From Aerobium sp039839275 (lineage in GTDB: Bacteria; Pseudomonadota; Alphaproteobacteria; Rhizobiales; Rhizobiaceae), in assembly GCF_039839275.1 (NCBI RefSeq), contig NZ_JBDOQP010000008.1:1-64000 (forward strand): DNA of 64,000 nucleotides. Direction: 5' to 3'. The translations under genes and the position numbers were made by a program. Position 1 is the first letter of the stretch. Each line of letters starts with the position of its first letter. The notes below the pieces were generated by a model. The model had not been told where the DNA came from. It was given only the letters and a program-made list of their open reading frames with translations, and ran no database searches. Positions 51,508 to 60,213 of this stretch are shown piece by piece.

Positions 51508-52191
51508 ATGACGTCACGCACTATCCTCATCGTCGACGACGACGCCGACCTGCGCGAAATGCTGGTGGAACAATTGTCGCTTTACGAAGAGTTCGAGGTG
51601 CTGCAGGAGTCGACCGCCGGAAAGGGCGTGCAGAGCGCCCGCGGCAGCATCGTCGATCTGCTGATCATGGACGTGGGCCTTCCCGACATGGACGGCCGCG
51701 AAGCGGTCAAGCTGCTGCGCAAGGGCGGCTTCAAGGCGCCGATCATCATGCTGACCGGCCACGACACGGATTCCGACACCATTCTCGGGCTCGAAGCCGG
51801 CGCCAACGACTATGTCACCAAGCCGTTTCGCTTTGCCGTGCTGCTGGCGCGTATTCGCGCGCAGCTTCGCCAGCACGAGCAGAGCGAGGACGCGACATTC
51901 TCGGTCGGTCCCTATGTCTTCAAGCCGAGCCAGAAGCTCCTCACCGATCCCAAGGGAGGCAAAGTCAGGCTGACGGAAAAGGAAGCCTCGATCATCAAGT
52001 ATCTCTACCGTGCCGACCAGAAGGTGGTAACGCGCGACGTACTGCTCGAGGAAGTGTGGGGTTACAATTCAGGCGTGACGACGCACACGCTCGAGACCCA
52101 TGTCTACCGGTTGCGGCAGAAAATCGAACGCGATCCGTCCAATGCAGAGATTCTTGTGACCGAAAGCGGTGGCTACAAGCTCGTCCCTTGA
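51508..52191 (+). CDS. cenR: OmpR-family response regulator CenR/OtpR
   Basis: A 227-residue two-component regulator. The receiver has the acidic cluster IVDDDADLRE, phosphoacceptor Asp55 in LIMDVGLPDMDG, Thr in IMLTGHDT and Lys in VTKPF. The C-terminal winged helix shows LTEKEASIIKYLYRA and THTLETHVYRLRQKIE. The sequence and the downstream cyclic-nucleotide gene match the Brucella otpR (cenR) locus, which controls the cell envelope and beta-lactam tolerance. No kinase gene is adjacent. It is divergent from an L,D-transpeptidase gene, which might be a target. Confidence 0.9.
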   Translation: MTSRTILIVDDDADLREMLVEQLSLYEEFEVLQESTAGKGVQSARGSIVDLLIMDVGLPDMDGREAVKLLRKGGFKAPIIMLTGHDTDSDTILGLEAGANDYVTKPFRFAVLLARIRAQLRQHEQSEDATFSVGPYVFKPSQKLLTDPKGGKVRLTEKEASIIKYLYRADQKVVTRDVLLEEVWGYNSGVTTHTLETHVYRLRQKIERDPSNAEILVTESGGYKLVP

Positions 52192-52246
52192 CTGTTTTGC
52201 CCCCACGGCGGATGAACCGAATGGGGCTTAACCAGGGACAGCCAAT

Positions 52247-52702
52247 TTGGCGCTTGACGACGACATCCGCATTCTGTCCGGCGTCGGCCTTTTTGCCGAA
52301 CTGAGCGCGGAACAGCTCAGATTGCTTGCCTTCGGCGCGGAATCGGTCCGCTTTCGCGCCGGGCAGGAGATTTTTCGCGAAGGGGCGCAGGCCGATTGTG
52401 CTTTTGTCGTCACTTCCGGCCGGGTCGTGCTCTATCGCGACCATGATGGCGAAGCCGTTGCGGTATCGAGGCTCGAGGCCGGCTCGATCATCGGCGAGCT
52501 GGCGCTGATCGCACCCACGACACGCCTGACCTATGCGGCCGCCGAGACGGACGTCCAGCTCATCCGCCTCAACCGTACGCTGTTTCGCCGTATTCTCGAA
52601 GAGTATCCGGAAGCGGCCGCCCACCTCCACCAGCGCATGTCGGCCGACCTGCACGAGTTTCTGAAGAAGATCGAGCGGATAGCGCCGAAATTCTCGGAAT
52701 GA
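52247..52702 (+). CDS. Cyclic nucleotide-binding domain protein
   Basis: A 151-residue protein that is almost entirely one cNMP-binding domain: LFAELSAEQLRLLAFG, then EIFREGAQADCAFVVTSGRV and GSIIGELALIAPTTRLTYAAAE (phosphate-binding cassette region). There is no DNA-binding domain or kinase attached. The start is a TTG at 52247 with AGGGA 9 bases upstream; no ATG fits. It follows cenR by 55 bases; in Brucella the same pair is described (BMEI0066-BMEI0067). It may sense a cyclic nucleotide and modulate the regulator or another partner. Confidence 0.9.
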   Translation: MALDDDIRILSGVGLFAELSAEQLRLLAFGAESVRFRAGQEIFREGAQADCAFVVTSGRVVLYRDHDGEAVAVSRLEAGSIIGELALIAPTTRLTYAAAETDVQLIRLNRTLFRRILEEYPEAAAHLHQRMSADLHEFLKKIERIAPKFSE

Positions 52703-52738
52703 TGGGAGAGGGTGCCGGCGCTTGTCGCCGTGACACGC

Positions 52739-53545
52739 CTACTCCAGGTCGAAACGCGCGATCACCGGCACGTGGTCGGATGGCCGGTCCCAGCCGCGTG
52801 CGTGCCGCAGCACCTTGATCTCCTGCAGCGCCGGGGAAAGGTTCGGCGACGACCAGACATGGTCGAGCCGCCGGCCCCGGTCCGACGCCGCCCAGTCCTG
52901 CGCCCTGTAGCTCCACCACGTGTAGAGCCTCTGTTCCGGCGGAATGTATTGACGCATCAGGTCGACCCAGTTGCCCGACCGGCGCATGGCTTCGAAGCTC
53001 GTCGTCTCGATCGGCGTGTGGCTGACCACGTTGAGCAGTTGCTTGTGCGACCACACATCGGTTTCCAGCGGCGCGATGTTCAGGTCACCGACCAGCACGG
53101 AGGAGAGCGCGTCACCCTCGTCGGCCGGAACGTCATGCATCTCCGCGACGAAGTCGAGCTTGTGGCGGAATTTGGGATTGATCTCCGGGTCGGGCTCGTC
53201 GCCGCCGGCCGGCACGTAGAAATTGTGCAGCAGGATCCGGCGTCCGCCCGCCTCGACGTTCACCGACAGGTGGCGGCAGTCGCCATTGTCACAGAAGCGG
53301 CGCTTCTCCACGGTCTCGATCGGCCGGCGCGCCACGGTCGCCACTCCGTGATAGCCCTTCTGGCCGCTGATCGAGACATGCTCGTAGCCGGCCTTGCGAA
53401 AGGCCGCATGCGGAAACAGGTCGTCGGGGCACTTGGTTTCCTGAAGGCAGAGCACGTCGGGCTGGTATTCCGCCAGGAAGCGCTCCACCAACGGCATTCT
53501 GAGCCGTACGGAATTGATGTTCCAGGTGGCGATTGAAAATGGCAT
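52739..53545 (-). CDS. xthA: Exodeoxyribonuclease III (AP endonuclease)
   Basis: A 268-residue DNA-repair nuclease cutting at abasic sites. Motifs are IATWNINSVRLRM, CLQETKCPDD with the metal-binding Glu, GYHGVATVAR, VGDLNIAPLETDVW with the catalytic Asp/Asn, LDHVWSSP and SDHVPVIARF with the catalytic His. The start is the ATG at 53545 (MPFSIATWN); a TTG 6 bases earlier is in frame. It converges on the cyclic-nucleotide gene. Confidence 0.96.
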   Translation of the reverse strand: MPFSIATWNINSVRLRMPLVERFLAEYQPDVLCLQETKCPDDLFPHAAFRKAGYEHVSISGQKGYHGVATVARRPIETVEKRRFCDNGDCRHLSVNVEAGGRRILLHNFYVPAGGDEPDPEINPKFRHKLDFVAEMHDVPADEGDALSSVLVGDLNIAPLETDVWSHKQLLNVVSHTPIETTSFEAMRRSGNWVDLMRQYIPPEQRLYTWWSYRAQDWAASDRGRRLDHVWSSPNLSPALQEIKVLRHARGWDRPSDHVPVIARFDLE

Positions 53546-53686
53546 GTGCAAAACCCGACCGTCGATGATGGGCCGGGAACCTGCCAGTCTTGGCGTCGTG
53601 ACACAAGCAGCCGCGCGGCAAAGCCGTTGCGGCGGCCTTCAATCCACAGGAACAGCGCTGCTCAAGGATGCAGCGACGGCCGGGCG

Positions 53687-54352
53687 CTATCTGCGCTCCT
53701 GCCGCATCTGGTCCAGACGCTGATAGTCGATGGTGAAGACGGAGGGGTCGAACTGCACGCCCTGCTCGACGTTGAAGATCATCACTGTCGTATCCTTGCC
53801 CTGCGCGTCAGTGATCGTCCACTGGCGCAGTTCGTAGTTCGCCGGATCGAACATCATCGTGATGGTCGAGTCGCCGAACAGCGAACGATCGGCGAGCTGG
53901 ATCGTGGTCAGGTCGTCTTCCTCCCGGACGCTGCGAACCTTGTCGCCGGAAAGATCGATGCGTTCGTCGAGAAGCAGCTTGAGCGGGGTCTTCGACAGCG
54001 GATAAATGTCCGCGGTGCGCAGCTTTGTGTTTTCGAGCACGACGGAATTGCCGTCTGACATGACCCTGAAATGCGACGGCGACTCATAGTTGAACCGCAC
54101 CTTGCCGGGTCGCTCGATGAAGAACTTGCCGCCGGTCTGCTCGCCACGCGGGCCGAACTGCACGAACTCGCCCATCATCGTGCGAACGCTGGCAAAATGA
54201 TCGGCGATGCGCTGCGGCGTGCCAGCACCCTGTGCGTTTGCAAGCGAAAGCAGCGGCCCGGCGAACTGCCCCATGGCGACGAGACCGAAACCGAGCGCCG
54301 CCTTGCCGAGGAAATCGCGCCGCGAGATGGAATTTCGCTCCGTGACGTTCAT
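53687..54352 (-). CDS. lolA: Outer-membrane lipoprotein carrier LolA with Tat-type signal
   Basis: A 221-residue periplasmic carrier of lipoproteins from the inner to the outer membrane. After the signal the LolA-type barrel shows TMMGEFVQFGPRGEQTGGKF, FFIERPGKVRFNYESP, MSDGNSVVLEN and a C-terminal WTITDAQGKDTTVMIF. The signal SRRDFLGKAALGFGLVAMGQ carries twin arginines followed by FLxK, a Tat-like export signal, whereas enteric LolA uses Sec. The ATG at 54352 has AAGGA about 9 bases upstream. ftsK is the next gene upstream. Confidence 0.92.
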   Translation of the reverse strand: MNVTERNSISRRDFLGKAALGFGLVAMGQFAGPLLSLANAQGAGTPQRIADHFASVRTMMGEFVQFGPRGEQTGGKFFIERPGKVRFNYESPSHFRVMSDGNSVVLENTKLRTADIYPLSKTPLKLLLDERIDLSGDKVRSVREEDDLTTIQLADRSLFGDSTITMMFDPANYELRQWTITDAQGKDTTVMIFNVEQGVQFDPSVFTIDYQRLDQMRQERR

Positions 54353-54455
54353 TGCATCATGTCCTTGAATCATGCTTCCCGGGTAGACGTCCAGTTGGGC
54401 CGAAATGCGGCTTCCGCGCCAAAAACGACGAAGCCGCAATTTGGTTGCCGCGTTC

Positions 54456-57077
54456 CTAGAACTTGTCTTCCTCGGTGGGCACGAGAATCTCGCGCTTGCC
54501 GGCGTGATTGGCCGGTCCCACGATACCCTCCTGCTCCATCTTCTCGATGATCGAGGCGGCACGATTGTAGCCGATGCCCAGCCTGCGCTGGATGTAGCTT
54601 GTCGAGGCCTTTCCGTCGCGCAGCACGACTGCGACGGCCTGATCGTAGGGATCGTCCGAATCGTCGAAATTGCCGCCGCCGGATGAGCCGCCCTTGCCGC
54701 CGGATTCCTCCTCCTCGCCATCATCCTCGGTGATGGCGTCGAGATATTCCGGCACGCCCTGGAGCTTCAGGTGGGCAACGACCTTCTCGACTTCGTCGTC
54801 CGAGACGAACGGTCCGTGGACGCGCTGGATGCGCCCGCCACCCGCCATGTAGAGCATGTCGCCCATGCCCAATAGCTGCTCCGCGCCCTGTTCGCCAAGA
54901 ATGGTGCGGCTATCGATCTTCGACGTCACCTGGAAGGAGATGCGGGTCGGGAAGTTCGCCTTGATGGTGCCGGTGATCACGTCCACGGAAGGACGCTGCG
55001 TCGCCATGATGACGTGGATGCCGGCCGCGCGCGCCATCTGTGCGAGGCGCTGAACAGCACCTTCGATGTCCTTGCCGGCCACCATCATCAGGTCGGCCAT
55101 CTCGTCGATGATGACGACGATGTACGGCATCGGTTCGAGGTCGAGATGCTCGGTCTCGTAGATCGCCTCGCCGGTCTCGCGGTCGAATCCCGTTTGCACG
55201 GTGCGGGAGATCTGCTCGCCTTTTTTCTCCGCCTGCACGACGCGCTGGTTGAAGCCGTCGATGTTGCGCACGCCGACCTTGGACATCTTGCGATAGCGGT
55301 CCTCCATCTCGCGCACCGTCCATTTCAGCGCGACGACGGCCTTTTTCGGATCGGTCACGACGGGCGTCAGCAGATGCGGTATGCCGTCATAGACGGAGAG
55401 CTCGAGCATTTTCGGGTCGATCATGATCAGGCGGCACTGCTCCGGAGTCAGCCGGTAGAGGATCGACAGGATCATCGTGTTGATCGCCACGGACTTGCCC
55501 GAGCCGGTGGTGCCGGCGACCAGCACGTGCGGCATCTTGGCGATGTCGACGATCACGGCCTCGCCGTTGATCGACTTGCCAAGCGCCAGCGCAAGCTTGC
55601 ACTTGGTTTGCTCAAAATCGCGGCTGGCGAGAATCTCGCGCAGATAGACGGTCTCGCGCTTGGCGTTCGGCAACTCGATGCCGATGGCGTTACGGCCGGG
55701 CACAACGGCCACGCGGCAGGCGATGGCGCTCATCGAACGCGCAATGTCGTCGGCAAGTCCGATGACACGAGACGACTTGATGCCTGGTGCCGGCTCGAGC
55801 TCGTAGAGCGTGACAACAGGGCCTGGACGGACGTGGATGATCTCGCCCTTGACGCCGAAATCCTCCAGCACGCCTTCCAGGAGGCGCGCGTTCTGCTCCA
55901 GCGCGTCTTGCGACAACGACGAATCGCGCGCGACGTTCTTGGTTTCGGCGAGGAAATGCAGCGACGGCATCTCGAAATCATCGGGCCCGATGAAGGAACG
56001 CTGCGCCTCGCGCTGCACCCTGGCGCCCTGTTGCGGGCGCGGTGCGGGCGTGGCCACGCGTGTTGCCGCGTCGGAGCGGAAATGACGCACCTGCGCCTGA
56101 CCCCGCTCGGGCGTCGGCTGGATGATCATGTCGTCGTCGAAGTCGTCTTCATCATCGTCCGAATAGGCCTGTGGCTCGGTGTCGAACGGTGGCTCCTCGT
56201 CGCGTGCGGGCCCGGCATCGAACCCTGGCTCGACGCGTCCTGCGGGGCGCGTGGCGGTTCGTGCCAGAGGCAGATCGTCGGGATAGTCATAGTCGTCATC
56301 GTCGCGACGGCGACCAGGCATCGAGATACCAGCGGTCCTGCGCCGTACGAAGGCCCGCGCATAGAGCCACCAATGGGTAACCGCGCCGAGCGCAGCAGCA
56401 AACCCGCCGCCTTCTTCGAACTCTTCCTCGTCGTCGTCTTCCTCCACGACCTGCGCCTTGCGGCGCTTCGTCGAGGTCGCCGATGGTGCCTCTTCCGCCG
56501 TGATCCTTCCGAGGAGGCCACAGGCAAACGCGAGAAGCCAGAGCGCCGGCACGGCGTAGACCGCCGTCGTCAGGATCGCCGAGGCACCCGTAGGATATCC
56601 GCCTGCGATCCATGACGGGATCGAAAGCGCCACATCGCCGACCACGCCGCCAAGTCCCGAAGGCAGCGGCCAAGTGGGCGGCGCCTGCACGCAGCCCACG
56701 ATCCCGGCTGCGACCACGGAGCCGCCGAACCAGGCGGCCGCGCGACGCGGAAGGCGATCGAGCCCGCGCGCCGTCATCAGCCACAGCGCCCATGCGACCG
56801 CCGGGATAAGGACGACCACGGAGCCGAGACCGAAGAACTGCATCAACAGGTCGGACACGACCGCCCCGGGATAGCCCATCGCATTCGACACCGCATTGTC
56901 GGTGGCGTGGCTGAAGCTCGGATCGGCGACATTCCAGGTGCCGAGGGCCGCGAGGCTGAAGCCCGCAAAGCCCAAGACACCAAAGCCCGTGGCCCGCATC
57001 ACCTGGCGGTGGACGAACCCTCGGAAACCATAGCCTGTGTCGCTGATCGCCATTTGCGCTGATGCGCCAGAACGCAT
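54456..57077 (-). CDS. ftsK: DNA translocase FtsK
   Basis: An 873-residue septal DNA pump coordinating chromosome segregation with division. Four or five membrane helices occupy about residues 30-200. An acidic, low-complexity linker (about 200-390) follows, then the motor: Walker A GTTGSGKSVAINTM, VVIIDEMADLMMV (Walker B) and IHVIMATQRPSVDVITG. The C-terminal gamma winged helix (GKASTSYIQRRLGIGYNRAA) reads KOPS sequences. A perfect CtrA-box match lies upstream (57155-57170). Confidence 0.97.
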   Translation of the reverse strand: MRSGASAQMAISDTGYGFRGFVHRQVMRATGFGVLGFAGFSLAALGTWNVADPSFSHATDNAVSNAMGYPGAVVSDLLMQFFGLGSVVVLIPAVAWALWLMTARGLDRLPRRAAAWFGGSVVAAGIVGCVQAPPTWPLPSGLGGVVGDVALSIPSWIAGGYPTGASAILTTAVYAVPALWLLAFACGLLGRITAEEAPSATSTKRRKAQVVEEDDDEEEFEEGGGFAAALGAVTHWWLYARAFVRRRTAGISMPGRRRDDDDYDYPDDLPLARTATRPAGRVEPGFDAGPARDEEPPFDTEPQAYSDDDEDDFDDDMIIQPTPERGQAQVRHFRSDAATRVATPAPRPQQGARVQREAQRSFIGPDDFEMPSLHFLAETKNVARDSSLSQDALEQNARLLEGVLEDFGVKGEIIHVRPGPVVTLYELEPAPGIKSSRVIGLADDIARSMSAIACRVAVVPGRNAIGIELPNAKRETVYLREILASRDFEQTKCKLALALGKSINGEAVIVDIAKMPHVLVAGTTGSGKSVAINTMILSILYRLTPEQCRLIMIDPKMLELSVYDGIPHLLTPVVTDPKKAVVALKWTVREMEDRYRKMSKVGVRNIDGFNQRVVQAEKKGEQISRTVQTGFDRETGEAIYETEHLDLEPMPYIVVIIDEMADLMMVAGKDIEGAVQRLAQMARAAGIHVIMATQRPSVDVITGTIKANFPTRISFQVTSKIDSRTILGEQGAEQLLGMGDMLYMAGGGRIQRVHGPFVSDDEVEKVVAHLKLQGVPEYLDAITEDDGEEEESGGKGGSSGGGNFDDSDDPYDQAVAVVLRDGKASTSYIQRRLGIGYNRAASIIEKMEQEGIVGPANHAGKREILVPTEEDKF

Positions 57078-57154
57078 GAGAACTCCCCGTCACACTGGCC
57101 GGCGTCGGCAGTCTGCCGGCGCGCGGAATCACAGGTCAGACTAAGACGGGAAAG

Positions 57155-57170
57155 TTAAGCCGGCATTAAC
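57155..57170. promoter_or_regulatory. Perfect CtrA-box match upstream of ftsK
   Basis: TTAA-GCCGGCA-TTAAC fits the consensus TTAA-N7-TTAAC at every position, about 78 bases before the ftsK start codon and in an otherwise non-coding gap. CtrA times cell-cycle and division genes in alphaproteobacteria. Confidence 0.65.
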
Positions 57171-57215
57171 CATGGAATGGCGAATCCGACTTTCCGGACG
57201 GGCGTCCAAAGCGCC

Positions 57216-57241
57216 AAAAAAAGCCCGGCTCTCGCCGGGCT
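57216..57241 (-). terminator. Intrinsic terminator of glnK-amtB
   Basis: An 8-bp stem (AGCCCGGC / GCCGGGCT, loop 4 nt) followed on the minus strand by a seven-base T-run, about 42 bases after the amtB stop. It has the classic form. Confidence 0.9.
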
Positions 57242-57283
57242 CAATGCGTGGCGGCTGACGCCGCCACGACGGGATCTGCAGAT

Positions 57284-58660
57284 CTAGCGTACGCTGGAGG
57301 ACATGAACTCGGGATAGGCTTCGACACCGACTTCCGCCTTGTCGAGACCGATCATCTCGTCTTCTTCCGAGACGCGGATGCCGCCGGCAGCCTTGAGGAT
57401 GCTCCAGACGATGAGCGAGAGCACCAGCGTGAAAACGCCGTAGGCAATGATGCCGACGAGCTGGGTGCCAAAGCTGGTGCCCGAATTGGTCAGCGGCACC
57501 GCGATCGTACCCCAGATACCTGCGAACAGGTGAACAGGGATCGCGCCGACGACGTCGTCGATCTTCAGCTTGTCGAGAAGCGGAACCGTCAGCACGACGA
57601 TGACGCCACCGACAGCGCCGATGAGGATCGCTGCGAACGGTCCAGGAGCCAGCGGCTCGGCGGTGATCGAGACAAGACCGGCAAGCGCGCCGTTGAGCAC
57701 GAAGGTGATGTCGACCTTCTTGTACAGAATCTGCGTCAGGATCAGGGCCGCAACCACACCGCCCGCCGCAGCGAGGTTGGTGTTGGCGAAGATGCGGCTG
57801 ATGTCTGCTGCGTCACCGATCGTCCCCATAGCGAGCTGCGAGGCCCCATTGAAGCCGAACCAGCCCAGCCAGAGGATGAAGGTGCCCAGCGTCGCGAGCG
57901 CCATGTTCGAACCGGGGATCGGATTGACCGACCCATCGGCGTTGTACTTGCCCTTGCGCGCGCCGAGAAGGAAGGCACCGGCGAGTGCGGCCCAGCCGCC
58001 CACCGAGTGGACCAGCGTCGAACCCGCGAAGTCGGAGAAGCCCATTTCGCTGAGCCAGCCGCCGCCCCACTGCCAAGAGCCGGCAATCGGGTAGATGAAG
58101 CCGGTCAACACCACGACGAAGATCAGGAACGGCCACAGCTTGATGCGCTCGGCCAGCGATCCCGAAACGATCGACGCAGCGGTCGCAACAAACACCATCT
58201 GGAAGAACCAGTCCGAGGCGGTGGAGTAGCCCGTTTCGAGCAGCGCCGCCGTGTCTGCCCCTTCAAGGCCGACGGGATCGAACGAATAGGGCCACAGCGT
58301 GCCGAAATAGCCGTTCACGTCGACATACATCAGGCTGTAGCCCACGGCCCAATACATCAGGCCAGCGATCGCATAGAGCGCGATGTTCTTGAGAAGCTGC
58401 ATCGACACGTTCTTGGAACGCACCAGACCAGCCTCGAGCATCGCAAAGCCGGCCGCCATCCACATCACCAGGAAGCCGCCCATGAGGAACAGCAGGGTGT
58501 TGAAGATGAATGCCGTGTCCGCAGCGGCCGCGAATTGAGGGGCGGCTTCCGCCGCTTCTTCGGTCGCGTCCTGTGCCCAGGCGGGCAAGGTCATGAACGC
58601 GCTCAAGGCTGCAGCCCCCACGGGCCCGCGCGCAGCGGAAAGTATGTTCGGAAGTTTCAT
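57284..58660 (-). CDS. amtB: Ammonium transporter AmtB
   Basis: A 458-residue ammonium channel with a signal peptide (ending MTLPAWA) and 11 membrane helices. Conserved parts include DTAFIFNTLLFLMGGFLVMW, FAMLEAGLVRSKN, the DFAGSTLVHSVGGWAALAGA segment with a pore His, and HLFAGIWGTIAVPL with the second pore His region. The C-terminal tail is the GlnK docking site. The ATG at 58660 has GGAGACAACC upstream; the open frame upstream overlaps glnK and is not used. It follows glnK by 28 bases. Confidence 0.96.
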   Translation of the reverse strand: MKLPNILSAARGPVGAAALSAFMTLPAWAQDATEEAAEAAPQFAAAADTAFIFNTLLFLMGGFLVMWMAAGFAMLEAGLVRSKNVSMQLLKNIALYAIAGLMYWAVGYSLMYVDVNGYFGTLWPYSFDPVGLEGADTAALLETGYSTASDWFFQMVFVATAASIVSGSLAERIKLWPFLIFVVVLTGFIYPIAGSWQWGGGWLSEMGFSDFAGSTLVHSVGGWAALAGAFLLGARKGKYNADGSVNPIPGSNMALATLGTFILWLGWFGFNGASQLAMGTIGDAADISRIFANTNLAAAGGVVAALILTQILYKKVDITFVLNGALAGLVSITAEPLAPGPFAAILIGAVGGVIVVLTVPLLDKLKIDDVVGAIPVHLFAGIWGTIAVPLTNSGTSFGTQLVGIIAYGVFTLVLSLIVWSILKAAGGIRVSEEDEMIGLDKAEVGVEAYPEFMSSSVR

Positions 58661-58688
58661 GGTTGTCTCCACTGTTGGTCCGGGCCGC

Positions 58689-59027
58689 TCAGAGCGCGTC
58701 GGTGTCTGTTTCGCCGGTGCGGATACGCACGGCCTGATCGATGCCGTAGACGAATATCTTGCCGTCGCCGATCTGGCCGGTCTTGGCCGCCGTGGAGATC
58801 GCATCCACTGCCTTGTCCACCAGCTCGCTGCTGACTGCGACTTCGATCTTGACCTTGGGGAGGAACGAGACGGCGTATTCTGCGCCGCGATAGATTTCCG
58901 TGTGCCCCTTCTGACGCCCGTAGCCCTTGACCTCGGTGACGGTCAGGCCCTGAATCCCGACTGCGGTGAGCGCCTCGCGCACCTCGTCGAGCTTGAACGG
59001 CTTGATGATTGCCATCACGATTTTCAT
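58689..59027 (-). CDS. glnK: Nitrogen regulatory protein PII (GlnK)
   Basis: A 112-residue PII signalling protein that senses 2-oxoglutarate, ATP/ADP and, through uridylylation, glutamine. The T-loop has Tyr51 in GHTEIYRGAEY, the uridylylation site. MKIVMAIIKPFKLDEVREAL, VTEVKGYGRQKG and the C-terminal GKIFVYGIDQAVRIRTGE are diagnostic. The ATG is at 59027; an in-frame TTG precedes it. It blocks AmtB when nitrogen is plentiful and is co-transcribed with it. A sigma-54-type promoter lies 86 bases upstream. Confidence 0.97.
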   Translation of the reverse strand: MKIVMAIIKPFKLDEVREALTAVGIQGLTVTEVKGYGRQKGHTEIYRGAEYAVSFLPKVKIEVAVSSELVDKAVDAISTAAKTGQIGDGKIFVYGIDQAVRIRTGETDTDAL

Positions 59028-59113
59028 CAAGATTCACCCTTTGCTTTTGCGGGTCCCCCGCGTTGCCGTGACATCGCCGGACTGCCGTGGCAGCCGGGGA
59101 GTGCCAAGAGTGA

Positions 59114-59129
59114 TTCAAGTCGCGTGCCA
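59114..59129 (-). promoter_or_regulatory. Sigma-54 (RpoN) type promoter of glnK-amtB
   Basis: On the minus strand TGGCACG-N4-TTGAA matches the -24/-12 consensus TGGCACG-N4-TTGCW except for one base of the -12 element. The place, ahead of glnK-amtB, is where NtrC/RpoN control is expected. Confidence 0.75.
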
Positions 59130-59179
59130 GTTGCTCTCTACACGTGTTAACCGGTTGTAAACAATGAGATTTGGTCGCA

Positions 59180-59199
59180 GCGAAGGCATTATCCTTCGC
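59180..59199. terminator. Stem-loop between glnK promoter region and tesB
   Basis: A perfect 7-bp stem (GCGAAGG / CCTTCGC) with a 6-nt loop, about 50 bases beyond the tesB stop. It may end tesB transcription or be a binding site upstream of the glnK promoter. No T-run. Confidence 0.4.
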
Positions 59200-59248
59200 A
59201 TGCGCAACAATCCAAATGCCTAAAATATAGGCAGTTGCACAATTCGGG

Positions 59249-60124
59249 CTATTTCTCGGGCCGGGTCCGCAGCCGCACCAGCCCTTCCTGAGCGGTGGAG
59301 GCGACGAGCGTGCCGTCGCGCGCATAGAGGAACCCGCGCGAAAATCCCCGGGAACCGATCATATTGGGGCTGTCCTGGGTGTAGAGCAGCCAGTCGTCCA
59401 GCCGGTTGGGCCGATGGAACCACATCGCATGGTCGAGGCTCGCCATCTGGATTTCCGGGTCGAAACCGATGCGCCCGTGAGCGAAAGTCGACGTATCGAG
59501 CAGCGTCATGTCCGAAAGATAGGCCAGGATCGCGGACTGGAGCTGCCGATTCTCCGGCACCTCCCCGGTCATGCGAACCCATACGTTCTGGCGCGGCGGC
59601 AGCTTCACGCTGCTCGTGTAGTGCTCGAGATTGACGGGCTTCACTTCGAGCGGTCGCTCACGTGCCCAAAATTTGCGCACCGTTTCCGGCAACGTATGTC
59701 CACTGCGCTCGAGCAACTCGAACTGGGTCTCGAGAGTCTCCGGCGGCGGCACGTCGAGCGGGATCGGCATCTGGTGCTCCAGCCCGTGCTCCTCCACCTG
59801 GAACGACGATTCCAGCGAAAAGATCGCGTGGCCGTGCTGGATCGCCGTCACGCGGCGCGTCGTGAACGAGCCGCCGTCGCGCAACCGGTCCACCTGGTAG
59901 ATTATCGGCACTTGTGGGTCGCCCGGCCGCATGAAGTAGCAATGCAGCGAATGCACATGGCGATCGGCGTCCACGGTGCGTTGCGCGGCCACCAGCGCCT
60001 GGCCGATGACCTGGCCACCGAAAACCCGCTGCCAGCCGACCCTGTGACTGCGACCACGATACAGGTTGTGCTCGAGCTGTTCGAGGTCGAGAATGTCGAG
60101 TAGCTCCTGCATGGCCTGCGTCAT
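59249..60124 (-). CDS. tesB: Acyl-CoA thioesterase II TesB
   Basis: A 291-residue double-hotdog thioesterase cleaving acyl-CoAs to free fatty acids and CoA. LEQLEHNLYRGRSH and RVFGGQVIGQALVAAQRTV open the first hotdog; HSLHCYFMRPGDPQVPIIY and the C-terminal ASLDHAMWFHRPNRLDDWLL with the catalytic Asp are TesB signatures. The ATG at 60124 (MTQAMQELLD) is used; the frame is open upstream into the promoter gap only. Divergent from the UbiH-type gene. Confidence 0.95.
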   Translation of the reverse strand: MTQAMQELLDILDLEQLEHNLYRGRSHRVGWQRVFGGQVIGQALVAAQRTVDADRHVHSLHCYFMRPGDPQVPIIYQVDRLRDGGSFTTRRVTAIQHGHAIFSLESSFQVEEHGLEHQMPIPLDVPPPETLETQFELLERSGHTLPETVRKFWARERPLEVKPVNLEHYTSSVKLPPRQNVWVRMTGEVPENRQLQSAILAYLSDMTLLDTSTFAHGRIGFDPEIQMASLDHAMWFHRPNRLDDWLLYTQDSPNMIGSRGFSRGFLYARDGTLVASTAQEGLVRLRTRPEK

Positions 60125-60213
60125 GTCTGTATCCCCGGCGAATTTGGCCCGGTTTCCGACAGATTGGCGCGGTAAGTCAAGGTGGGACCGAGAGCCAGCA
60201 GGAAGGATCGACC

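Noticed and set aside
57248..58834. Long plus-strand open frame opposite amtB
   Set aside because: Antisense to amtB with no recognisable domain; the amtB reading has signal peptide, membrane helices and conserved residues.
59147..59162. Possible CtrA box near glnK (TTAA-N7-TAAAC)
   Set aside because: Mismatch in the core of the second half, and the glnK-amtB unit is better explained by the sigma-54-type promoter.
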